Below, one piece after another: positions 17,744-25,855 of a DNA stretch of 64,000 nt. The translations under genes and the position numbers were made by a program. Every line of letters begins with the position of its first letter. Position 1 is the stretch's first letter. The stretch comes from Candidatus Planktophila dulcis (GTDB taxonomy: Bacteria > Actinomycetota > Actinomycetes > Nanopelagicales > Nanopelagicaceae): assembly GCF_002288225.1 (NCBI RefSeq), contig NZ_CP016777.1:744001-808000 (forward strand). Direction: 5' to 3'. The notes under the pieces were generated by a model, which worked only from the letters and a program-made list of their open reading frames with translations, was not told the origin of the DNA and searched no databases.

Positions 17744-18709
17744 CTGCACTGAGATTTCAGCTGCAGCATCTGATCCATATGCATCACTAAAGCGTGTGAC
17801 AAATTCATCCTTTGTGAAGCGGTACTCCTGTGTTCCTGTTGTTTCGATGACATAGGTAGCAATCATTGAACCAAGCTGTGCACAGCGCTCATGTGAGAGT
17901 CCCCATGCAAGTCCTGCCACAAAGCCAGAGCGGAAGGAATCGCCAACACCGGTTGGATCGACTTTCGCCTTCTCTTTTGCGCAACCTACTTTGATAAATG
18001 TTCCATCGGTGCTTTCAACGCGAGCACCATCAGAGCCCAATGTCACGATGCGATATTTCACTTGTTCCAAAATCTCGTGATCACTCCACCCAGTCTTCTG
18101 GATGGCAAGTGCTAACTCATATTCATTCATAAAGAGGTAGGTAGCGCCAGAGATCAACTTCTTGATCTCATCCCCATTCATACGTGCCATCTGCTGTGAA
18201 GGATCTGCAGCTACGGCAACACCCATCGCAAGTGCTACCTCTGTGTGACGAAGCATCGCTTCAGGATCATCAGGTGACACAACAAGGATGTCGAGCTTTC
18301 CGACCTTATCCATGATGGGCTTGAGTTCAATGTTTCGAGCCTCAGACATCGCACCAGGGAAGAAGGATGCGATCTGATTGAGTTCCGTATCGGTTGTCAC
18401 GGTGAAGTGCGCCGTGTGCTGCTCTGTTGAGACAAGTGCGTGGGATGTATCAACGCCATGACGTGTGAGCCATGCATCGTAATCAGCAAAATCTTTTCCA
18501 ACTGCTGCAATCAAAATGGGGTTCAGGCCAAGGACGCCAAGACCAAATGCAATATTGGCAGCGCACCCTCCGCGACGAACATCAAGACCGTCGACAAGGA
18601 ATGAGAGGGAGACTTTTTCTAAAGAACCAGCAACGAGAGAATCAGTGAACTTTCCAGGGAAAGTCATGAGGTGATCGAGACCTACTGAACCTGCAACACC
18701 AATTTTCAT
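17732..18709 (-). CDS. adoK: PfkB-family sugar/nucleoside kinase, adenosine-kinase-like
   Basis: Phosphorylates a ribosyl or sugar hydroxyl with ATP; the closest match in memory is the mycobacterial adenosine kinase Rv2202c, which sits in the same neighbourhood. The 325 residues show the N-terminal PfkB signature RRGGCAANIAFGLGVLG (from about 46), VTLGSDGAR, and the second signature DPTGVGDSFRSGF with catalytic Asp257. Substrate assignment rests on synteny, so a related nucleoside or sugar cannot be excluded. It lies 38 bp downstream of the Fe-S carrier gene and overlaps the convergent NifS-like gene. Confidence 0.82.
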   Translation of the reverse strand: MKIGVAGSVGLDHLMTFPGKFTDSLVAGSLEKVSLSFLVDGLDVRRGGCAANIAFGLGVLGLNPILIAAVGKDFADYDAWLTRHGVDTSHALVSTEQHTAHFTVTTDTELNQIASFFPGAMSEARNIELKPIMDKVGKLDILVVSPDDPEAMLRHTEVALAMGVAVAADPSQQMARMNGDEIKKLISGATYLFMNEYELALAIQKTGWSDHEILEQVKYRIVTLGSDGARVESTDGTFIKVGCAKEKAKVDPTGVGDSFRSGFVAGLAWGLSHERCAQLGSMIATYVIETTGTQEYRFTKDEFVTRFSDAYGSDAAAEISVQLPA

Positions 18710-18747
18710 GGTCGCATCTAACTACAGCAGCTATGTATTAGCGGTGA

Positions 18748-19110
18748 TTAGTTAAATGAATCGCCGCAAGCGCATGAACCGCCTGCATTGGGATTATCGA
18801 TTGTGAAGCCCTGCTTCTCAATAGTGTCTACGAAATCAACTGTTGCACCCATGAGGTATGGATCGCTCATCTTGTCGACAACAACTTTGACTGCGCCAAA
18901 CTCACGTGTGATATCGCCTTCTTGATTGCGATCATCGAAGTAGAGCTGGTAGCGAAGACCAGAGCAGCCACCTGGCTGAACAGCAACGCGCAGGTAGAGG
19001 TCATCGCGACCTTCTTGAGCAAGAAGGGCAGAAACCTTTGCAGCTGCCACATCAGTAAGTGCGATGCCGGTTGTAATCTCGACTGGAGTTGTTGTTGTTT
19101 CAGTAGTCAT
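18748..19110 (-). CDS. erpA: A-type iron-sulfur cluster carrier (HesB/IscA/ErpA)
   Basis: Delivers Fe-S clusters to apo-proteins. From ATG 19110 the protein has 120 residues with the three ligand cysteines of the family: Cys49 in PGGCSGLRY and Cys113 and Cys115 in GGSCACGDSF. The frame runs 46 codons further up, but that stretch overlaps the divergent nadA leader and is unlike the family. TATTCT 7 nt before the ATG supports the start. Its divergent neighbour NadA is a 4Fe-4S enzyme, a plausible client. Confidence 0.92.
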   Translation of the reverse strand: MTTETTTTPVEITTGIALTDVAAAKVSALLAQEGRDDLYLRVAVQPGGCSGLRYQLYFDDRNQEGDITREFGAVKVVVDKMSDPYLMGATVDFVDTIEKQGFTIDNPNAGGSCACGDSFN

Positions 19111-19117
19111 GTGCGCA

Positions 19118-19123
19118 AGAATA
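19118..19123 (-). promoter_or_regulatory. -10-like TATTCT of the Fe-S carrier gene (leaderless geometry)
   Basis: TATTCT on the minus strand, 7 nt before ATG 19110; no Shine-Dalgarno is visible. Confidence 0.55.
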
Positions 19124-19171
19124 CCCGCGTTTAGGTTGCGATGGCTAACCCAAACGCATGACAATACGCAT

Positions 19172-20317
19172 ATGTCTATCAGCCTCGGCGAGCTACTCAT
19201 TCTGGGCCAAGGCTCAGATCTTGCCTCAGAGCGCGGAGTCTCATGCACCGGCGAACTTCCACCTGCCAGCGACCCGCACCTCGTTGAACGCGCTTTCGCT
19301 GCCAGAGCAGCCCTTGGAAGTCGGGCGCTGATTCTGGGCCATCACTACCAGCGAGATGAAGTCATTCAATTTGCCGATATCACTGGAGATTCATTTAAGT
19401 TGGCAGAGTCAGCAGCTGCCCAAAGTTCTGCAGAATTTATCTTCTTCTGTGGCGTTCACTTTATGGCAGAGAGTGCAGACATCCTGACCTCTTCCAAGCA
19501 ACGCGTGATCCTTCCGGATTTAGCTGCAGGGTGTTCGATGGCAGATATGGCAACTGCAAATCAAGTAAACCAATGTTGGCAAGATCTTGAAAAAATCGGC
19601 GTTGCATCCAAAACCGTTCCTGTCACCTATATGAATTCATCTGCTGCGATTAAGGCTTTCACGGGCGAACATGGCGGAACAATCTGCACATCATCGAATG
19701 CGCAGAAGACTCTTGAATGGGCATTTGCTAAAGCGGAGAAGGTTCTCTTCCTTCCCGACCAACATCTAGGTCGCAACACAGCTGTGCTTTCTCTTGGGCT
19801 CTCACTCGATGATTGCGTCCTATGGAATCCATGGAAGCCAATGGGTGGCCTTACAGAAGATGAGATCCGTGGAGCCAAGATGATTTTATGGCGTGGACAT
19901 TGCTCTGTTCACGGTCGCTTTACTCGTGAATCAATTCAAGAAGTTCGCACTCGTGTTCCAGGTGTTCAAGTCATCGTCCACCCTGAGTGCCAGCATGAAG
20001 TGGTAGTCGATGCGGATGTCGTGGGAAGTACAGAGAAGATAATTCAGACCGTGACGAAATCACCTGCTGGGAGTAAGTGGGCAATCGGTACTGAACTCAA
20101 TCTCGTCTCGCGTCTTGCGCAGAATAATCCCGATAAAGAGATTGTCTTTCTCGATAAAAGCGTCTGCTACTGCTCGACGATGAACCGCATAGATCTGCCC
20201 CATCTGGTTTGGGCTATGGAATCAATCGTGGCAGGACATATCGTCAATGAGATTAAGGTCGATGAGCGAGTAGCCCGCTTATCCAAGTTGGCTCTTGAGC
20301 AGATGCTCGCTCTATAG
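19172..20317 (+). CDS. nadA: Quinolinate synthase A
   Basis: Condenses iminoaspartate with dihydroxyacetone phosphate to quinolinate, the first ring of de novo NAD synthesis, using one 4Fe-4S cluster. The 381 residues include LILGHHYQRDEVIQFAD, the candidate cluster cysteines in FFCGVHFMAES, WRGHCSVHGRF and SVCYCSTMNR, and the MNSSAAIKAF repeat-like block. ATG 19172 is chosen because the 36 upstream codons overlap the divergent Fe-S carrier gene and have no family match. nadB and nadC are not in the window. Its stop codon lies inside the -10-like hexamer of the next gene. Confidence 0.95.
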   Translation: MSISLGELLILGQGSDLASERGVSCTGELPPASDPHLVERAFAARAALGSRALILGHHYQRDEVIQFADITGDSFKLAESAAAQSSAEFIFFCGVHFMAESADILTSSKQRVILPDLAAGCSMADMATANQVNQCWQDLEKIGVASKTVPVTYMNSSAAIKAFTGEHGGTICTSSNAQKTLEWAFAKAEKVLFLPDQHLGRNTAVLSLGLSLDDCVLWNPWKPMGGLTEDEIRGAKMILWRGHCSVHGRFTRESIQEVRTRVPGVQVIVHPECQHEVVVDADVVGSTEKIIQTVTKSPAGSKWAIGTELNLVSRLAQNNPDKEIVFLDKSVCYCSTMNRIDLPHLVWAMESIVAGHIVNEIKVDERVARLSKLALEQMLAL

Positions 20318-20318
20318 T
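20313..20318 (+). promoter_or_regulatory. -10-like TATAGT before the DUF3043 gene
   Basis: TATAGT, 6 nt before ATG 20325, contains the TAG stop of nadA (20315-20317). It suggests a separate leaderless transcript in addition to read-through from nadA. Confidence 0.5.
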
Positions 20319-20324
20319 TCCACC

Positions 20325-20855
20325 ATGACTGAATCATCTGCCGATAAGAAGGGTCGTCCGACCCCTAAGCGCAAAGAAGCTATCGCCGCTCGTAAAGTTT
20401 CATCCCTTGCTCCTGCATCCACAAAGGCAGAGAAGAAGCGCGCAAAGGATGCCTCCCGTGCTGCACGTATTGCCAATCGCGCCGCCTATATGCGTGGAGA
20501 TGAGAACGCACTACCTGCCCGCGATAAAGGTCCAGTAAAGCGATTTGTCCGTAACTATGTGGATTCACGCAAATCAATTGGTGAATACTTCCTGCCCATC
20601 ATCTTTATCGTTCTGATCTTTACCTTGGTTCCATATCCAATTTTCCAAATCGGAAGCATCATCATCATGTATGGCGTTCTCTTGATTTCAGTCATCGATG
20701 GATTCTTCTTAAGTCGCAAAATTAAGAGCGCTGTCCTTGTAAAATTCCCAGGCACAGAGCTAAAAGGAATCGGAATGTATGGATGGCTGCGCTCAACCCA
20801 GATGCGCAGAATGCGCTCTCCTAAGCCTCAGATCAAAGTTGGAGAAAGCTTCTAA
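20325..20855 (+). CDS. DUF3043 membrane protein
   Basis: A 176-residue actinobacterial protein of unknown function. The first about 60 residues are basic and Lys/Arg/Ala-rich (GRPTPKRKEA, then KRAKDASRAAR), followed by GPVKRFVRNYVDSRKSIGE, a family block. Two close hydrophobic helices lie at about 88-105 and 112-128, then a basic C-terminal tail. The likely topology has both ends in the cytosol. ATG 20325 is supported by TATAGT 6 nt upstream. It is 7 bp after nadA. In other Actinobacteria the family also lies near the cta/Fe-S carrier region. Confidence 0.85.
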   Translation: MTESSADKKGRPTPKRKEAIAARKVSSLAPASTKAEKKRAKDASRAARIANRAAYMRGDENALPARDKGPVKRFVRNYVDSRKSIGEYFLPIIFIVLIFTLVPYPIFQIGSIIIMYGVLLISVIDGFFLSRKIKSAVLVKFPGTELKGIGMYGWLRSTQMRRMRSPKPQIKVGESF

Positions 20856-20864
20856 CTCACACCG

Positions 20865-21866
20865 CTAAGCGCGAGGGTTAGGGCTCTCGTTCTTCTTAGG
20901 ATCGCGCTCTGGCAACTTTCCCAGAGCGTTATCAATGGCCTGCATGACATCGGCTGATAATTTGATTCCAGATGCTTTGACATTCTCTTTCACCTGAGAT
21001 GGCTTGGTCGCACCCATAATGGCGCTAGAAACATTGGAGTTCTGAAGGACCCACGCAAGTGCCAACTGAGACATTGAGATATCTAGTCCGTCGGCAATTG
21101 GCTTTAACTTCTGAACCGCAGTCAAAACTTCCTCTGACATCCAACGAGAGATGAAGTCCGCCCCGCTCTTCTTATCTGTTGCGCGAGATCCCGCAGGTGC
21201 TTTCTTTCCTGGCAAATATTTGCCGGTAAGAATTCCTTGCGCCATCGGTGACCAGACAATCTGACCAATCCCCTCTTTCTTCGAAAGTGGAACTACCTCA
21301 CTTTCAATCACACGCCAGAGCGCTGAATATTGAGGTTGGCTTGAGACAAAACGGTTATAGCCACGAGCATCCTGGATTTTGAGTGCATCAGAGATTTGCT
21401 TTGCATTCCATTCAGAGAAACCGATGTAGCTGACTTTTCCTTGACGGATCAGATCATCAAAGGCGCTCAGCGTTTCTTCTAGCGGTGTCTCAAAATCAAA
21501 GCGATGTGCTTGATAGAGATCAATGTGGTCTGTGTTAAGTCTCTTCAGCGATGCGTTACACGATTCCATGATGTGCTTACGCGATAGCCCGCGATCATTC
21601 TTGCCTGTGCCCGTTGGCCAATAGACCTTGGTGAACAGTTCATAGGATTCACGGCGAACGCCTTTGAGGGCTTTAGCAAGAACTACTTCAGCTTTTGTTC
21701 CGGCATAGACATCTGCTGTATCAAAGGTGGTAATTCCTTGGTTGAGAGCTTCTCGCACACATTTGACTGCAGCCTCTGTCTCAACTTGTGAGCCGTGAGT
21801 GATCCAGTTTCCGTAAGAAATCTCAGAGACATACATTCCGGTATTGCCAAGGCGTCTATATTCCAT
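20865..21866 (-). CDS. Aldo/keto reductase (Kv-beta-like)
   Basis: NADPH-dependent oxidoreductase with a TIM-barrel fold. The 333 residues hold the AKR tetrad: Asp49 and Tyr54 (FDTADVYAG), Lys80 (LFTKVYW) and His121 (LYQAHRFD). GNTGMYVSEISYGNW and YIGFSEWNAKQI match the potassium-channel beta-subunit/YghZ-type branch, and MGATKPSQVKEN is the cofactor-binding end. The substrate is not predictable. It is single and convergent to the DUF3043 gene, with its promoter in the riboswitch-containing gap. Confidence 0.9.
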   Translation of the reverse strand: MEYRRLGNTGMYVSEISYGNWITHGSQVETEAAVKCVREALNQGITTFDTADVYAGTKAEVVLAKALKGVRRESYELFTKVYWPTGTGKNDRGLSRKHIMESCNASLKRLNTDHIDLYQAHRFDFETPLEETLSAFDDLIRQGKVSYIGFSEWNAKQISDALKIQDARGYNRFVSSQPQYSALWRVIESEVVPLSKKEGIGQIVWSPMAQGILTGKYLPGKKAPAGSRATDKKSGADFISRWMSEEVLTAVQKLKPIADGLDISMSQLALAWVLQNSNVSSAIMGATKPSQVKENVKASGIKLSADVMQAIDNALGKLPERDPKKNESPNPRA

Positions 21867-21872
21867 GGCGCC

Positions 21873-21878
21873 ACTTTA
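21873..21878 (-). promoter_or_regulatory. -10-like TAAAGT of the aldo/keto reductase gene (leaderless geometry)
   Basis: TAAAGT on the minus strand, 6 nt before ATG 21866. Confidence 0.5.
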
Positions 21879-21949
21879 GGGTTGTGCGTGGTGAGTTGCC
21901 AACACCTAGTCACTATGGTTTGGTTCGACCAGTAAGACCACAACTTCAT

Positions 21950-22052
21950 AGGTATCTCAGTAGGGGAAGTTCGGTGCAATTCCGACGCTGACCCGCAACC
22001 GTAAGAGAGTTCATCCCTGAACTGCTTAAGTCGGATTACCTGCCGAGATATT
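21950..22052 (+). ncRNA. Cobalamin riboswitch aptamer
   Basis: Conserved cobalamin-aptamer core: GGGGAAGTTCGGTGCAAT, then the GCTGACCCGCAACCGTAA block, and the B12 box AAGTCGGATTACCTGCC (22028-22044). The closing helix pairs GTATCTC (21952-21958) with GAGATAT (22045-22051). It lies 117 nt before an ECF transporter operon and should sense adenosyl- or another cobalamin. A candidate -10 TATGGT is at 21914-21919. An imperfect hairpin with no T-run follows at 22065-22089. The rest of the 302-bp gap holds only the divergent reductase promoter and the SD hairpin listed next. Confidence 0.95.
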
Positions 22053-22138
22053 TGTTTTTGACCAACACCCGCCGAGGTTTGCGGGGTGTAGTCCAAAGGT
22101 ATTTGGCGTATTTGGCCGACCGCTAGCGAGCTACCCCT

Positions 22139-22165
22139 GTGAGACTCTTCTTTTTAGGAGTTCAC
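22139..22165 (+). promoter_or_regulatory. SD-sequestering hairpin of the cobalamin operon
   Basis: GTGAGACTC (22139-22147) pairs with GAGTTCAC (22158-22165) as eight pairs with one bulged G. The Shine-Dalgarno AGGAG (22156-22160) lies partly in this stem, 8 nt before GTG 22169. This looks like a translational expression platform for the riboswitch. Confidence 0.5.
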
Positions 22166-22168
22166 ACT

Positions 22169-22708
22169 GTGAAAGCAACACATTTCAACAAGATCGCACT
22201 TGCGATTCTTCTCATTTCATCTCAAGTCATTTCAACACCCGCATCCCATGCAGAAGCAAAGGGCTGGCGTTATTGGGGTTACTTCCAGGCAGCCCCTGGT
22301 GCATCAACATGGAAAGCTGCAATGACTGGACCCACTGTCGATATTGAAGATGGGGCCGTTGAAGGATGGTCATTTGTCTTTAGTAGCGATGATGTTCCAT
22401 CAGTAGCACCCAAGACAAAACCTTCCTTTGCATCAATCTGTGGCAAGACAAAGGCAGATTCAGATACCAAGCGCATTGGTTTAGTCATCGAATTCGGTAA
22501 CTCCGCATACGCACCAAAGGGCGAAAAAGTGCAGAAGCCAATAGTGCGTTGTGTAACGACAGCAAAGAGTTCACAAGGCATCGATGTCCTTGGCCAAGTG
22601 ATCAAGGTTCGCTCAGCGAGTTCAGGGCTAATCTGCGGACTCAACGGCTTTCCTAAGAAGGAATGCGGAGTAGAGATAAAAACTCCAGCTGCGCTGATCA
22701 AGAAATAG
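22169..22708 (+). CDS. Secreted SCO2322-like protein of the B12-regulated ECF operon
   Basis: A 179-residue exported protein. A signal peptide is clear: basic start KATHFNK, hydrophobic core IALAILLISSQVIS, and a likely cleavage after ASHA. The mature part begins KGWRYWGYFQ and contains GPTVDIEDGAVEGWSFVF and FASICGK, which I recall from the actinobacterial SCO2322 family encoded with B12-linked ECF transporters. GTG 22169 is chosen over the in-frame GTG 22139 because AGGAG sits 8 nt before it and a proper signal peptide results. It is first in the operon and 11 bp before ecfT. The role is unknown; capture of a cobalamin precursor outside the cell is a guess. Confidence 0.75.
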   Translation: MKATHFNKIALAILLISSQVISTPASHAEAKGWRYWGYFQAAPGASTWKAAMTGPTVDIEDGAVEGWSFVFSSDDVPSVAPKTKPSFASICGKTKADSDTKRIGLVIEFGNSAYAPKGEKVQKPIVRCVTTAKSSQGIDVLGQVIKVRSASSGLICGLNGFPKKECGVEIKTPAALIKK

Positions 22709-22719
22709 CTGAAGAAATT

Positions 22720-23463
22720 ATGAATAAGCCACTGCATCCACTGACACTGTGGATCAGCGCAATACTCCTTGCAATAGGTGTTGTTGCACTCGATAACGCA
22801 TGGATCGCACTTGCGATCGTGGGTGCGGTGGCTTTTCTTGTCTATATGCGTCGCGATGGTTCACCTTGGGAGAGAAGCTTCATTCTCTCGCTTCGGATGG
22901 GCGCCATCATCCTGGCTATTCGCACAATCGTTGGAATTCTGATTGGTGTCCCGATTCCTGGAACCATCCTCTTTAGATTGCCCATCCTTGAACTACCTTC
23001 ATGGATGCCTGGGATTCGTATAGGGGGCGCAGTAACACTAGAGAGATTGTCATCATCTCTTCACGAAGGTGTCATCATCGCAACGATGATTGCTCTCTTT
23101 GGGGCTGCAACATCCCTGACGAGCCCACATAAATTGTTGCGTGTGACTCCATCATTCATCTATGAAATAGGAATCACACTCGTGATTGCAACATCTCTCT
23201 TCCCACAACTTGCAACGAGTGCGCGACGAATCCGAACAGCACAGAAGTTGCGTGGAATGGAAAATATCCACATCCGCTCCATCGCAATCCCACTTCTTGA
23301 AGAATCACTCTCACGGTCATTGCAACTTGCAGCTGCCATGGATGCGCGAGGTTATGGAATAAGCCGCAAGCGCTCTCGATATCGCCCTGTGCAATGGTTG
23401 ATGCGCGATAACGTCATTGTTGCGCTCACAGTTGCCACATCTGCTGTGATGGTGGTGCGATGA
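22720..23463 (+). CDS. ECF transporter transmembrane T component (EcfT/CbiQ)
   Basis: Couples ATP hydrolysis to the S component in an energy-coupling-factor importer. The 247 residues are mostly hydrophobic, with several helices in the first two thirds. The two short coupling motifs expected of EcfT are present as KLRGME (about residue 182) and MDARGYG (about 207), which contact the ATPases. ATG 22720 is preferred because the upstream extension overlaps the secreted-protein gene. It overlaps the ATPase gene by 4 bp (ATGA). Confidence 0.88.
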   Translation: MNKPLHPLTLWISAILLAIGVVALDNAWIALAIVGAVAFLVYMRRDGSPWERSFILSLRMGAIILAIRTIVGILIGVPIPGTILFRLPILELPSWMPGIRIGGAVTLERLSSSLHEGVIIATMIALFGAATSLTSPHKLLRVTPSFIYEIGITLVIATSLFPQLATSARRIRTAQKLRGMENIHIRSIAIPLLEESLSRSLQLAAAMDARGYGISRKRSRYRPVQWLMRDNVIVALTVATSAVMVVR

Positions 23464-25064
23464 TCACCTTCTCCAACGTTTCATTAATCTATCCTCACTC
23501 CACCAAGACCATCCTTGAAGATCTCTCCTTTCAAATACAAGAAGGCGAGATGGTCCTTGTTATGGGTGAGACAGGTTCAGGTAAATCATCTCTACTTCGC
23601 CTCATTAACGGTCTAGTCCCCCATCACACTGGTGGCATCTTGGCCGGTGATATCTCTGTCGATGGAATTTCAACTAGATCTGTGAAACCAGGTTCACTTG
23701 CTCACCTCGTTGGCATTGTTGGTCAAAATCCCATCAATGGATTTGTGACAGATATTGTTGAAGAAGAACTGGCATTTAGCATGGAGGCTCTGAACTTTGC
23801 CCCCGATGTCATGCGCAAGAGAGTGGAAGAGATCCTTGATCTTCTCAGTTTGAGCGCTCTACGCAATCGCTCGATTGCAACCCTCAGCGGTGGCGAACAG
23901 CAACGCGTAGCAATAGGCGCAGCACTTGTCATGCAGCCCAAAGTTTTGGTCCTTGATGAACCTACAAGCGCACTTGACCCGATTGCAGCAGAGGAAGTTC
24001 TCTCAGTTCTACATCGCCTTGTTCACGACTTGAGCGTCACAGTCATCATTGCAGAGCACCGTTTGGAAAGAGTCATCCAATTTGTTGATTGCATTATCTA
24101 TATTGAGGGAGATGGTGAGACATCGATTGGCTCCCCCGATGAAATTCTCAAGAATTCAGAGCTGGTCCCTCCTATTGTGAAATTAGCTCGTGCCCTGAAC
24201 TTGAGCGAGATTGGCACAAGTGTTCGTGAAGTAAGACGAGCTACCGATGAGATTCGAAGTCGCCAATATCCTCTTTCAGATGTTGCACAGAGAGCAGATT
24301 CGCCTGCAATAGAAGTATCTGATGTTTCGCATTCTTATGGTGAGAAGCTCGCACTCAACACAATCACCACCACTATCCATCACGGTGAAATCGTTGCCAT
24401 CATGGGGCGCAACGGTGCAGGCAAAAGCACTCTGTTGCACTCCATTGTTGGTTTGCACGCACCTGGAAAAGGAAGAATCTCTGTTAACGGCCAAGATCCC
24501 ACAGAGCTCACTGGTGCAGCGCGCAGACAAGCGATTGGATATGTCCCTCAAGAACCTAGCGATCTTCTCTTTGCATCCAGCGTTGAAGAAGAATGTGCTC
24601 ATGCAGATCGTGACAATGAGTTAGTGCCGGGATCGACGGCAGCACTTCTCAATCGACTCGTTCCAGGAATCACTACCCAAGCCCATCCCAACGATCTATC
24701 TGAAGGACAACGTTTGGCACTGGTTCTGAGCATTGTTCTTGCAGCAAACCCTGATGTTTTGGTTCTTGATGAACCCACTCGTGGACTTGATTACCGGGCC
24801 AAGGGGCTCTTTGGTGTGGCTCTCAAAGAGTATGCAAAGCAATTTAATCGGCCAGTGCTGCTTGCAACCCACGATGTGGAGCTTGTCGCAGAACTTGCAG
24901 ATCGAGTTCTCTTTCTTGCAGAAGGCGACATCGTCGCAGATGGCACAACACTGGAAGTTCTTCTCTCATCTCCTGCCTTTGCGCCACAAGTAGCAAAGAT
25001 TATGTCGCCTAAGCCATGGCTGACTGTCAGTGATGTTGTTCAAGCACTGGGAGATGTCTCATGA
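23460..25064 (+). CDS. ECF transporter fused double ATPase (EcfA-EcfA')
   Basis: Both ATPase halves of the ECF module in one 534-residue chain. Domain 1 has Walker A GETGSGKSS (36-44), signature LSGGEQQRVAIG and Walker B VLVLDEPTSALDP. Domain 2 has Walker A GRNGAGKST, a variant signature LSEGQRLALVLS and Walker B VLVLDEPTRGLD. Both are intact, so both sites may bind ATP. It is third in the riboswitch operon and overlaps the T gene upstream and the S gene downstream by 4 bp each, as expected of a complex made in fixed ratio. Confidence 0.94.
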   Translation: MITFSNVSLIYPHSTKTILEDLSFQIQEGEMVLVMGETGSGKSSLLRLINGLVPHHTGGILAGDISVDGISTRSVKPGSLAHLVGIVGQNPINGFVTDIVEEELAFSMEALNFAPDVMRKRVEEILDLLSLSALRNRSIATLSGGEQQRVAIGAALVMQPKVLVLDEPTSALDPIAAEEVLSVLHRLVHDLSVTVIIAEHRLERVIQFVDCIIYIEGDGETSIGSPDEILKNSELVPPIVKLARALNLSEIGTSVREVRRATDEIRSRQYPLSDVAQRADSPAIEVSDVSHSYGEKLALNTITTTIHHGEIVAIMGRNGAGKSTLLHSIVGLHAPGKGRISVNGQDPTELTGAARRQAIGYVPQEPSDLLFASSVEEECAHADRDNELVPGSTAALLNRLVPGITTQAHPNDLSEGQRLALVLSIVLAANPDVLVLDEPTRGLDYRAKGLFGVALKEYAKQFNRPVLLATHDVELVAELADRVLFLAEGDIVADGTTLEVLLSSPAFAPQVAKIMSPKPWLTVSDVVQALGDVS

Positions 25065-25855
25065 AGACTGCGGGAATTTTCTCCTTCAAGGGTGCATCAC
25101 TCATTGCACTACTTGCAACAAGTGCAATCAGTGCGCTGGGTTTTCTCTGGCCATTTCTCATCAGTGAGAAACAAGGCCACCCTCAGTGGATCTTCTTGCT
25201 AGCAACTCCCTGCGCACTCTTACTTCTGATGATCAGCGCGAGTAATAAGGAATTGGATAGCAAGTCGATCGCTCTTCTTGCAGTGCTCTCTGCGCTCATT
25301 GCGGCGCTGCGCCCTATGGGAACAGGTGCTGTAGGGATTGAACCGATGTGGTTTGTTCTTATCCTCGCAGCGCGAGTATTTGGTGCATCCTTTGGTTTTC
25401 TTCTTGGAACAATCTCAATGTTTCTCTCTGCACTTCTCACGGGAGGACTCGGACCATGGGTTGCATACCAATCATTTGCAGCCGGGTGGATCGGACTTGG
25501 TGTCGCTCTGATTCCAAAAGGGTTACGAGGTAAGTCAGAAGTATTCGCACTGGCGCTCTATGGAGTAGCTGCAGCTGGATTCTTTGGTATCGCCATGGAT
25601 CTTCAATTTTGGCCATGGACACTCGGTTCAGATACTCAACTCTCCTACGTTGCAGGTGCTGCTCTCTCAACGAATTTCTCACACTTTATTTCATATCATT
25701 TTCTCTCAGCCATGGCTTGGGATATCCCGCGAGCAATCTTTACAGCCTCATTAATTGTGATGACTGCTAAGCCAGTTCTTCACACTTTGCGCAGAGCTCA
25801 CACTCGAGCTGCCTTTATGACACCGATTGAATTTATCGAACGTGTGAAGGCATAA
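25061..25855 (+). CDS. ECF transporter substrate-specific S component, probably for a cobalamin compound
   Basis: A 264-residue membrane protein with about six to seven helices. MGTGAVGIEPMWFVLILAAR, then GFLLGTISMFLSALLTGG and GPWVAYQSFAAGWIGLG resemble S components of ECF importers. The substrate is inferred only from the upstream cobalamin riboswitch: cobalamin or a corrinoid precursor. The start is within a 4-bp ATGA overlap with the ATPase gene. The 3' end overlaps convergent gcvT by 23 bp. Confidence 0.82.
   Translation: MKTAGIFSFKGASLIALLATSAISALGFLWPFLISEKQGHPQWIFLLATPCALLLLMISASNKELDSKSIALLAVLSALIAALRPMGTGAVGIEPMWFVLILAARVFGASFGFLLGTISMFLSALLTGGLGPWVAYQSFAAGWIGLGVALIPKGLRGKSEVFALALYGVAAAGFFGIAMDLQFWPWTLGSDTQLSYVAGAALSTNFSHFISYHFLSAMAWDIPRAIFTASLIVMTAKPVLHTLRRAHTRAAFMTPIEFIERVKA

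Noticed and set aside
22065-22089. GC-rich hairpin after the cobalamin aptamer as a terminator
   Set aside because: It has a bulge and no T-run follows; the SD hairpin further down is the better expression platform.
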